A stretch of DNA of 63,037 nt, taken from a virus. Location: positions 1 through 63,037 of the IMG/VR virus record IMGVR_UViG_3300035670_010208. One strand, 5' to 3'. The position numbers were made by a program, and so were the translations under genes. This document shows, piece after piece, positions 35,803 through 43,164 of this stretch; within the stretch, counting starts at the first letter, position 1; every line of letters begins with the position of its first letter. The notes beneath the pieces are model-generated. The model searched no databases. It had not been told where the DNA came from and saw only the letters and a list, made by a program, of their open reading frames with translations.

Positions 35803-36768
35803 ATGTTAAAAGATTTTTTTGAACAACAAATAGTATACGATGCTCTAGGAAGAACTAGAGATAACATTTTTGACTTTTCTAGGTTTTTAGAATACGGAAA
35901 GGTCAACGATTACAGTTATTATGTTCCAAAAAGAGAAGATATAACAAAGTTTCCTTCTTTTGGAGAGCAATCTGCTTTAAAGTTTGTTGTTTCTGATTTT
36001 GAAAAACTTTTATCCGATCTAAACTATTCTTGTTTTATTGGAAATATACCAAACGAGAGCTTGTTTCATATAAACAACATAGATATTAAAAAATCTTATA
36101 TGAATCCATATGTTCAATATTATAATTATCTTTTTGGACACTTTAAGGTGTATCTGTATCTTGGAAAAGATGATGTAACATGCGCTGGCATGATTAAAAA
36201 CTTTCTTGAATTTATTAAATTAAATAATTATAAATTTACAATATATCACGCTCTAGAGACAGGAATCTGTGATATATTTACATCTGGTTTGGCTATAGCT
36301 TATACAGACAATAATGTGGAAAAAAAAGATATATACGAAGATCTTTCGTTTAGTTATTTTCTAAATTTGTGCAAAAAGCACAATTTTTATGTCCATAAAA
36401 ACAAACCAACTATTATGGTATATAAAATTAATCCTTCTTATGATTTCTCATCGCATGTTCAAGCAGACGATGACAAGTTATTTAGTTTCTATAAGATTTT
36501 CTTTGAAAAATGTTGGGAACTATATAGAGAAGTTTATAAAAACAATATAGATGCAAGAAATAACTATTTTCAAATAGACAATAATCATTTTTTTAGCTTC
36601 CTAACTGAGAGAAGATTATTTGAAAAAAAATTACCAGTTGAAGGGATGCTTTCTGCAATTACTGATCTACAACAAAGACTAGGGTACGCAGAAGCGATGA
36701 AGGTCTTAAACTCATCAAGATTAAAAGATGATACCAATTCACCCATCCCAGAAATACAACTTATGTGA
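35803..36768 (+). CDS. Hypothetical protein upstream of the DNA polymerase
   Basis: The 321-aa protein is rich in Phe, Tyr, Asn and Lys. Segments such as YNYLFGHFKVYLYLGKDD and TIYHALETGICDIFTSGLAIAY suggest a globular alpha/beta fold. No catalytic motif is recognised. It overlaps the polymerase gene by 41 bases, so the two are translationally linked. It could be the last tail gene or the first replication gene. It does not contain recognisable 3'-5' exonuclease motifs that would complement the short polymerase. Confidence 0.6.
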   Translation: MLKDFFEQQIVYDALGRTRDNIFDFSRFLEYGKVNDYSYYVPKREDITKFPSFGEQSALKFVVSDFEKLLSDLNYSCFIGNIPNESLFHINNIDIKKSYMNPYVQYYNYLFGHFKVYLYLGKDDVTCAGMIKNFLEFIKLNNYKFTIYHALETGICDIFTSGLAIAYTDNNVEKKDIYEDLSFSYFLNLCKKHNFYVHKNKPTIMVYKINPSYDFSSHVQADDDKLFSFYKIFFEKCWELYREVYKNNIDARNNYFQIDNNHFFSFLTERRLFEKKLPVEGMLSAITDLQQRLGYAEAMKVLNSSRLKDDTNSPIPEIQLM

Positions 36769-37816
36769 TACAGAATCTTACTGTACATGGAACTTTAATC
36801 CAGCAATAGACGAAATAAATATTGAATACTGTTGCATATACGCGAATACTCCTTATATAAACGAAGTCTCTACGCTAGAGAAAAAAGATAACGCTATATT
36901 GTCAAAGCTTTTTTCGAACATTAAAGCTATTGAAAATTCTAAAATAAATGTATTAAATGTAAATATATATGACTATATACCTTCTCATATAGTTTCTGAA
37001 TATGTAGAGTATCATAATGCTGTATGTCAGCACGTACTTTCTAATTTTGAAAAACCAGCCGACTATGATATAGTTAAAATGCTATTAAAAAGCTTGTATA
37101 AAATATCCAGCAGAAGCTTAAGTGTATCAAGCAACGATATGAGAGAAAAATACGGAAATCAAATTTGTCTACACCCATTTACCAAAACAGGAAGGTTGGG
37201 CGTAGTTCATAAAACATTTCCAATACTTTCTTTGAAAAAAGATGATAGAAAATTTTTAACTCCAAAAAATGATTATTTTCTTGAATTAGATCACAATGGA
37301 GCAGAGATCAGAACGCTGATGTATCTTTGTGGCATGGAACAACCAGACACAGATGTTTATATGTTCATAAACAAAGAGTGTTACAAAAACTCTCTAACAA
37401 GAGAAGAGATTAAAAAAAATATAATTACAACGCTATATTCTGGGACTGATAATATTGGCAGCCTATCAAACATTTTTGACATAAAATCTCTAAAAGATAA
37501 GTATTTTATTGACAATTATGTAGTAACGCCATTTGGTAAAAAAATAAAGAGCGACGATTATCATTTTTTGAACTACCTATGTCAGTCAACATTTTCTTAT
37601 GTGTTTTATTTTCAAATGATGAACATGCAAGAGTTTTTAAAAAACAAAAAAAGTTATGTTGCGTTTCCTATGCACGATAGTTTGATTATAGATTTAGCAG
37701 AAGAAGATGTTTCTTGTGCGAGAGAAATAGTTTCTCTTTATTCAAATACTGTTTTTGGTAAATTTTTAGTCAATAAAAAGCTAGGAATAAACTATTTAGA
37801 TATGGTAAAGGTATGA
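36728..37816 (+). CDS. Minimal family A DNA polymerase
   Basis: The 362-aa protein carries the complete family A active site. KTGRLG (154-156 = TGR) is the conserved lead-in and ELDHNGAEIRTL is motif A (D188). REEIKKNIITTLYSG (R225, K229, Y237, G239) is motif B with the usual R-x3-K-x7-Y spacing. The helix NYLCQSTFSYVF matches the conserved Q segment. MHDSLIID is motif C (H316, D317). There is no 3'-5' or 5'-3' exonuclease domain, and the N-terminal 150 residues can form only a small thumb. Typical phage family A polymerases are about 600-700 aa. It is followed at a 4-base overlap by the next gene. Confidence 0.85.
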   Translation: MIPIHPSQKYNLCDTESYCTWNFNPAIDEINIEYCCIYANTPYINEVSTLEKKDNAILSKLFSNIKAIENSKINVLNVNIYDYIPSHIVSEYVEYHNAVCQHVLSNFEKPADYDIVKMLLKSLYKISSRSLSVSSNDMREKYGNQICLHPFTKTGRLGVVHKTFPILSLKKDDRKFLTPKNDYFLELDHNGAEIRTLMYLCGMEQPDTDVYMFINKECYKNSLTREEIKKNIITTLYSGTDNIGSLSNIFDIKSLKDKYFIDNYVVTPFGKKIKSDDYHFLNYLCQSTFSYVFYFQMMNMQEFLKNKKSYVAFPMHDSLIIDLAEEDVSCAREIVSLYSNTVFGKFLVNKKLGINYLDMVKV

Positions 37817-38610
37817 TTTTAACTGTTTCTGACTATTTGTCACTAGAAGATAGTTATCTTATTTCTTCTTCTACTAAATCAAAAATAAAAACTCCTAAAT
37901 TTAAAAATTTAGAAGAGTGTGAAAATTGGTTTATCGAAAACAACATTGACTTAGAAATAAGTGACAAAAACATCACACTTGTTTTGATGGGTGGCGATAG
38001 CTTGTGCGGATCAGCCTTATATTTGTGTGAAAATTTAACAAAAAAATCAAATAAAATCAACATCGTGTATTTTATACAAGAACAATCTAGACTATCTTTA
38101 AACGAAAAGACTAATAACAAAATTGCGGGAAATGTTCTTCAAGAATATGCAAGATCTGGTTTGATAGAATCAATTTGTCTAATTGACCTATCTGTAATAA
38201 ATAGAATTTATGAAAACATTCCTATTCTGAGATATAAACAATATGAAAATCTAGTCGTTAGTGATATAGTTAATTTTATTGACTGGACAAGCACTAACCC
38301 AGAACCAATTTATGGAAAAAATATTGAAAATTCAGCCATAAATAGGATAAAGACTGTATCGTATGTGTTTTTACAAAATGCACAGAAAATAGATTTCTTT
38401 AACCTAGAAATGTCATCACTTGCTGAGAAAAATTTTTATTTTTTGATGTCTGATACAGAGCTTGACAGCAACGCATCCGCTCTTAGCATCATCAAGACAA
38501 TAGTGGGCGATGACAACAACTCTAGCTTTGCAGTTTATAACATAGGGAGTTCTGTCAGGGCTAATCATTTTTGTATAAACTCTACCAATCTGGTAAAACA
38601 AATAAATTAA
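37813..38610 (+). CDS. Hypothetical protein, possible Rossmann-like or tubulin-like core
   Basis: The 265-aa protein overlaps the polymerase stop by 4 bases (ATGA). Residues about 52-85 (NITLVLMGGDSLCGSALYL then NKINIVYFIQEQ) form a beta-loop-alpha-beta unit with a Gly-Ser-rich loop. The following order (SRLSLNEKTNNKIAGN, GLIESICLIDL, YENLVVSDIVNFIDW) is faintly like the middle of FtsZ/tubulin, but the N-terminal GGxG nucleotide loop is absent. I treat it as unknown. Operon context suggests a link to replication. Confidence 0.5.
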   Translation: MILTVSDYLSLEDSYLISSSTKSKIKTPKFKNLEECENWFIENNIDLEISDKNITLVLMGGDSLCGSALYLCENLTKKSNKINIVYFIQEQSRLSLNEKTNNKIAGNVLQEYARSGLIESICLIDLSVINRIYENIPILRYKQYENLVVSDIVNFIDWTSTNPEPIYGKNIENSAINRIKTVSYVFLQNAQKIDFFNLEMSSLAEKNFYFLMSDTELDSNASALSIIKTIVGDDNNSSFAVYNIGSSVRANHFCINSTNLVKQIN

Positions 38611-38623
38611 AAAGGTGGTAAAT

Positions 38624-39568
38624 ATGAATCTACAAGATCTACTAAACAAAACAAAACTAAATCTAAATCAGCTAAAAAACAAAGATACAGAAACAGATAA
38701 GAAGGAGCTTTCTCCTGCAAGATGGCTTCCTGATGTCGGTTCTTATTTCGTGAGGTTTCTAACGTCAGATGAGGACGCAGATCTCAAGAAGGATATGTGG
38801 TTCCGTAAATTTGATGTTCACTTCTTTGAAAAGAAGGCTTTCATTTGTCCAAAATCTTTCGGACACAAGTGCCCACTCTGTGAATACGGGTGGGGTCTTT
38901 TCCAGCAACTAAAGGAAAAAAACTCCAAGCTAGAAAAGGATAAAAAGGATAGGAGTTACGCTCCATTTCTCCCAACGCAGAGATATGTTGTGAAACTACT
39001 AGTTCGACAGTTTGAAGATCTAAAAGGCGAAAAGCTTAACTTCGAAGAAGTGGAGCTGAAAAACGTAGGAGCTCCTATCGTAAGACTTTTCGATCTATCT
39101 GCGACAGCTATTGAAGATATCAATAAAGTAATCTTTGATCCAGAATATGGAGATATTACAAATATTCTTGAGGGTTTTGATTTCCGTCTAACAAAAGACA
39201 AAAAGAAAGAGGGTGATAAATCTATGCAGTCAACTATTTCTTTTACTGTACGACGAAATCCAAGTCCTGTCTTTAGCAAGGAGCTTCTTCCTGCTACAAA
39301 AGAAGAAAAGTTCATTGAGACTTACACAAAGATGATGGACTCTTCTCCAAGAATGCAAGAAAGGTTTGATAATCTATCAAGCGCAGATATTATCTCTCTG
39401 CTTGAAACCCATCTTTCAAAGATGAAGAATGCAGATTCTGAAACTGTTAAGTTCGACGGAGCCTCAGCAAAAGAAAAAGAACCTGAGCAGACTCAAGACG
39501 CTTTTCAGGAAAGCAGGGCTTCTAAATTTTCTGCTGCTGTATCAAAATTTGGATTTAGCTCAGACTGA
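38624..39568 (+). CDS. Single-stranded DNA-binding protein, gp32-like
   Basis: The chosen start is the ATG at 38624 with an AAAGGTGGT ribosome-binding site. The 314-aa protein has the gp32 layout: a short N-terminal cooperativity segment, an OB core with a zinc site (H66, C75, C83, C86 in FEKKAFICPKSFGHKCPLC) and an acidic flexible C-terminus that recruits partner proteins. T4 gp32 is 301 aa with an H-C-C-C site, so length and ligands agree. It protects and organises single-stranded DNA in replication and recombination. A terminator follows. Confidence 0.92.
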   Translation: MNLQDLLNKTKLNLNQLKNKDTETDKKELSPARWLPDVGSYFVRFLTSDEDADLKKDMWFRKFDVHFFEKKAFICPKSFGHKCPLCEYGWGLFQQLKEKNSKLEKDKKDRSYAPFLPTQRYVVKLLVRQFEDLKGEKLNFEEVELKNVGAPIVRLFDLSATAIEDINKVIFDPEYGDITNILEGFDFRLTKDKKKEGDKSMQSTISFTVRRNPSPVFSKELLPATKEEKFIETYTKMMDSSPRMQERFDNLSSADIISLLETHLSKMKNADSETVKFDGASAKEKEPEQTQDAFQESRASKFSAAVSKFGFSSD

Positions 39569-39590
39569 TCTGGTGCTTATGGTATGAACG

Positions 39591-39628
39591 AACGGGGATG
39601 CTCGAACAAAGCTCCCCGTTTGTTTTAT
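39591..39628 (+). terminator. Rho-independent terminator after the SSB gene
   Basis: An AACGGGGA/TCCCCGTT stem, extended inwards by GCT/AGC, is followed by TGTTTTATT. It separates the SSB gene from the recombinase gene and may keep SSB output high relative to downstream genes. Confidence 0.8.
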
Positions 39629-39650
39629 TATAAAATATAAGGTGGTAAAA

Positions 39651-40751
39651 ATGTCAGTAAGAGAAGATATTAAACAATTAGATACAGATGATATTAAAAA
39701 TCTAATCAACAAAAAAGCTGGAAGGAATGTAGCGGCATCTTTCAAGGAAAGTAAGATGCTAGAAACTCCATATTGGATTTCCACTGGATCTAGATGGCTA
39801 GATTCAATTATTTGCAAAGGAAAAATTGCAGGAATTCCTGGAGGACATATCACAGAAATTGCGTCACAACAGGGTGGCGGTAAATCGTTTTTGGCTCTGA
39901 TGATTGCTAAAAACGCTATCGATCTTGGCTTGACTGTTGTATATTTTGATTCTGAGGGCGGTGTAGAAAAAGATTTCGTACAAAAATGTGGAATCGATCT
40001 TTCAAAGATTATCCATATCGTAGTTCCTTCTATGGAAAAAATGTTTGATACCGTAGACAATCTTCTGAGCAATACACAGAATAGATATCTTTTTATTTGG
40101 GATTCATACGCTGCAACGCCTTCTGAATCTGAAATGGTGGGTGACTATAATCCATCATCTCAAATGGCATCTGCTCCACGAGTAGCAAATCTTGCAATGA
40201 AGAAGCTTCTTGTTCCTCTTCTTGAAAGGCAGTCTACTCTTGTTGTACTGAATCAAGTTCGAGATAATATTGGAGCAGACAAGTGGACTCTTCTTAAGGA
40301 GCCATTTAAAACTCCTGGAGGCAGATCTCTGCAACACGCATACATGTTAAGAATCTGGATGTTTGTCGGTGCATCAAAAGATGATGCACTAATGAACGAA
40401 TCTGATCTTAAAATTGGACATCAAGTTTCCGCAAGAATCAAGAAGTCGAGATATGGCTCAGAAAGTAGAAGGTGCAAGTTGGCTTTTGTATGGGGTTCAG
40501 CAGAGAACCGAATTGCAGATGAAGAGTCTTGGCTAGAGGCACTAGAGGGTTGTGATAAACTAAAGAAGGGTGCGTGGTGCAAGCTCGTAATGGAAGACGG
40601 TAAAGAAGTTCCGTTCAGAGCAACTGAATGGGTTGAGAAATTAAAAGATCCAACATTCAAAAAAAGAGTTTTACAGATTTTAGACGAACACCTACTTAGC
40701 TATGATGACTCGAATAGCAAAAACGGAGATTCGTTTGAAGTACAGGATTGA
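39651..40751 (+). CDS. uvsX: UvsX/RecA-type recombinase
   Basis: Reading from the ATG at 39651, the 366-aa protein has a Walker A loop ASQQGGGKS (71-79) after the conserved ITEIASQQ strand. It also has TVVYFDSEGGVEKDF (the catalytic Glu region), and YLFIWDSYAAT (Walker B) with LVVLNQVRDNIG (L2-like). It should form ATP-dependent filaments on single-stranded DNA and drive strand exchange and repair. Size matches T4 UvsX (391 aa). The leader (AAGGTGGTAAAA) is nearly identical to that of the SSB gene, suggesting shared translational control. Confidence 0.92.
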   Translation: MSVREDIKQLDTDDIKNLINKKAGRNVAASFKESKMLETPYWISTGSRWLDSIICKGKIAGIPGGHITEIASQQGGGKSFLALMIAKNAIDLGLTVVYFDSEGGVEKDFVQKCGIDLSKIIHIVVPSMEKMFDTVDNLLSNTQNRYLFIWDSYAATPSESEMVGDYNPSSQMASAPRVANLAMKKLLVPLLERQSTLVVLNQVRDNIGADKWTLLKEPFKTPGGRSLQHAYMLRIWMFVGASKDDALMNESDLKIGHQVSARIKKSRYGSESRRCKLAFVWGSAENRIADEESWLEALEGCDKLKKGAWCKLVMEDGKEVPFRATEWVEKLKDPTFKKRVLQILDEHLLSYDDSNSKNGDSFEVQD

Positions 40752-40753
40752 AA

Positions 40754-41734
40754 ATGAGACAAAAAATAGTTTTAATAGACGCTAATAATTTATTTTTTGC
40801 TTGTTATTGCGCAGATCCGACAATAAACAAAGACAATGCTCACATAGGAGGTATATCTTCTTCTCTAAAGTCTTTGCAGAAAGTTTGTACAGAGATTAAG
40901 CCACACAAAATAATATTTGTATGGGACGGCAAAGGTTCTTCTTCCTCTAGAAGAAAGATGGTGGAATCTTATAAAGAAGGAAGAAAGGCTCCTAAGCCGC
41001 TAAATCTTAACAGATATCATCAGGCAGAGTCTCCAGAAAAAGAAGCTGAAAATAGAAGATGGCAACAGGCAAGATTTATAGAAATTCTTAATTATTGTCC
41101 AGTTGTACAGATATGCGAAGCTGGCGTTGAAGCAGATGATGTCATTTCTCATCTTGTAAAAAATTACAAACACGATGACATAAAAGTAATTATGTCCAAC
41201 GATAAAGACTATCTGCAGCTTGTAGAGGAAAATGTAATTTTATACAGATTCTCTTCAAAGAGATTCTTCTCAAAGAAAGATGTTGTTGACGAATATGGGG
41301 TGCTTCCAAGTAATATGGCTCTAGCAAGGGCTGTTGAGGGAGATAAATCAGATAATCTTCCAGGCGTCCCAAAAGTTGGAATCAAGACTGTATTGAAATA
41401 TTTTCCACAATTTGCAAAAAAAGAAAATATACTAATAGATGAATTTTATGATTTAATTCATGAAAAATTGCAAGAAAAAAAACTTGCAAAATCTCTAATT
41501 AGCATGTCTTCAGAGAGGCAGGTTGTAGAAAATAATTATAAAGTAATGCAGCTTTATTCTCCATTAATTGATGCAAAGACAGCGCTTCAGATTGAATCAA
41601 TAATAGATTCAAAAGAGTATGATTTTAACGTGACAAATTTCAATTTTCAAATCATGAAAGATGGCATGTACTACTCTGAATTCATGAATCTTGTTGACCA
41701 TTTCGTAAAGATTCAAAACTTCAATAAAAAATAA
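40754..41734 (+). CDS. 5'-3' exonuclease/RNase H (FEN/PIN family)
   Basis: The ATG at 40754 follows an AGGA and the stop of the recombinase gene. The 326-aa protein has KIVLIDANNLFF (first catalytic Asp), IIFVWDGKGSSSSRRK, EAGVEADDVISHL (Glu/Asp cluster), VIMSNDKDYLQLV (Asp pair) and VEGDKSDNLPGVPKVGIKTV (helix-3-turn with Asp and H2TH). These are the standard FEN-family metal ligands in order. It would remove RNA primers and flaps during lagging-strand synthesis, as T4 RNase H does. Confidence 0.9.
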   Translation: MRQKIVLIDANNLFFACYCADPTINKDNAHIGGISSSLKSLQKVCTEIKPHKIIFVWDGKGSSSSRRKMVESYKEGRKAPKPLNLNRYHQAESPEKEAENRRWQQARFIEILNYCPVVQICEAGVEADDVISHLVKNYKHDDIKVIMSNDKDYLQLVEENVILYRFSSKRFFSKKDVVDEYGVLPSNMALARAVEGDKSDNLPGVPKVGIKTVLKYFPQFAKKENILIDEFYDLIHEKLQEKKLAKSLISMSSERQVVENNYKVMQLYSPLIDAKTALQIESIIDSKEYDFNVTNFNFQIMKDGMYYSEFMNLVDHFVKIQNFNKK

Positions 41735-41755
41735 TTGAAAATATATTCTTGCTTT

Positions 41756-41781
41756 TAGCCTGAGAAATTCAGGCTATTTTT
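41756..41781 (+). terminator. Rho-independent terminator after the exonuclease gene
   Basis: An 8-bp perfect stem TAGCCTGA/TCAGGCTA with a GAAAT loop is followed by five T's. It lies 18 bases before the helicase start. Confidence 0.8.
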
Positions 41782-41798
41782 GTCTTAAGGAAAACTGA

Positions 41799-43145
41799 AT
41801 GAAAACAGAAAAACAAACATTCTCAAAATACGGTTTATCTTTTCAGGAAAATTTGCTAAAAATTCTTGTGCTTGAAAAGCAATTTTGCGATCAAATGATG
41901 GAAGTTCTTGACTATTCTTATTTCGAAACAGAACAGTTTAGAACTTTTTGGAAAATACTCTCTAAATACAAAAATGAATATAAAACTCATCCTACAATTT
42001 CTACTTTAGAAACAATTGTAAACACTAAAGCAAATATAGAAAATATTTCTGTATCTACACAGATAAAAGCTTTTCTATCCGAGCTTTCGAGAGTTGAAGA
42101 GATTAGAGATTCTGAATTTATAAAGCAAAAATCTATTGAATTCTGTAAAAAACAGAAAATCAAAGAAGCGATGCTTGATTCTATTAAAGATTTAGAGAAT
42201 GATGACTTTGATTCTGCTCACTCAAAAATAGATGAAAGTTTTAAGCTTGGTTTAGATAATGATGTTGGTCATGATTTCATGGACGACATTGATTACCGAT
42301 ATTCTCCTACTGCTCGAATTGCTATTCCTTATCCATGGGACTGCATGAATAGTATTACAAAAGGAGGAATCGGACAGTCTGAAGTTCATGTGGTTTTAGC
42401 GGGTACAGGTGTGGGTAAATCAATTACGCTTGTAAACTTTGCCGCAAATGCTGCAAAACTTGGCTACAATATAGTATATTATACTTTTGAAAACCCAGAT
42501 TTTGACATTGGACAACGCATGGACGCTTATCTTACAAGAATTCCAATGGAAAAACTACATAATCATAAAGATCAGATTAAAGAGGTTTCAAAAACTGTTA
42601 AGGGTAAACTTATCATCAAATCTTACCCAATGCATACTCACACCATTAGAACTGTAGAGAATCATCTAAACAGACTTAGGGCAAAAGGTATTAAGATTGA
42701 TGCTGTAGTAATTGATTATGCAGAATTGATGCTTCCCTCTGACGGAGGAACAGGATTAGATGGAGAGGTAAAGGTAATGTACGACACAGTATCTTTTGCC
42801 CAAAGAATGAATATTCCTGTCATGACAGCAGCCCAAGGAAATCGAGATGCTATTGATGAAGATGTCGTCACCATGAAACATGTTCAGGGAGCTTATAAAA
42901 AATATGGACCAATACACTTTGTACTTACATTATCTCAGGCTGGTAACGCATTCTCGGCAAAAAACCGTATCGGCAAATCAGACTTGACTTTTCCGTTTAC
43001 TAAAAACGGAGACATCATGACTATAGATATCAGAACAGGATACTCTGAAGGATTCTCTGACATCAAGAAAGAGATTGATCCAAAAGAAGAACTTCAAAGA
43101 TTTATTGAAAAACAAAAGCGTGGAAATAAAAAAAATGATTATTGA
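41799..43145 (+). CDS. Replicative DNA helicase, DnaB/gp41-like
   Basis: The 448-aa protein has an N-terminal helical domain (about 1-150) and a RecA-like C-terminal domain. That domain has Walker A AGTGVGKS (201-208), the H1a-type YYTFENPDFDIGQRM, Walker B AVVIDYAELM and an SQAGNAF segment near residue 380. It should be the hexameric helicase of the phage replisome. No primase or zinc domain is fused. Length is close to T4 gp41 (475 aa). It follows a terminator, so it probably has its own promoter or depends on read-through. Confidence 0.92.
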   Translation: MKTEKQTFSKYGLSFQENLLKILVLEKQFCDQMMEVLDYSYFETEQFRTFWKILSKYKNEYKTHPTISTLETIVNTKANIENISVSTQIKAFLSELSRVEEIRDSEFIKQKSIEFCKKQKIKEAMLDSIKDLENDDFDSAHSKIDESFKLGLDNDVGHDFMDDIDYRYSPTARIAIPYPWDCMNSITKGGIGQSEVHVVLAGTGVGKSITLVNFAANAAKLGYNIVYYTFENPDFDIGQRMDAYLTRIPMEKLHNHKDQIKEVSKTVKGKLIIKSYPMHTHTIRTVENHLNRLRAKGIKIDAVVIDYAELMLPSDGGTGLDGEVKVMYDTVSFAQRMNIPVMTAAQGNRDAIDEDVVTMKHVQGAYKKYGPIHFVLTLSQAGNAFSAKNRIGKSDLTFPFTKNGDIMTIDIRTGYSEGFSDIKKEIDPKEELQRFIEKQKRGNKKNDY

Positions 43146-43164
43146 TTAAAAAAAGGGGAAAAGT

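Noticed and set aside
36728-36768. Frameshift fusion between the 321-aa gene and the polymerase gene
   Set aside because: The overlap would need a +1 shift and no typical +1 site is seen. A separate ATG for the polymerase is present, so coupled translation is simpler.
39560-40072. 170-codon open frame antisense to the recombinase gene
   Set aside because: It is the shadow of the uvsX coding frame and starts inside it, with no independent signal.
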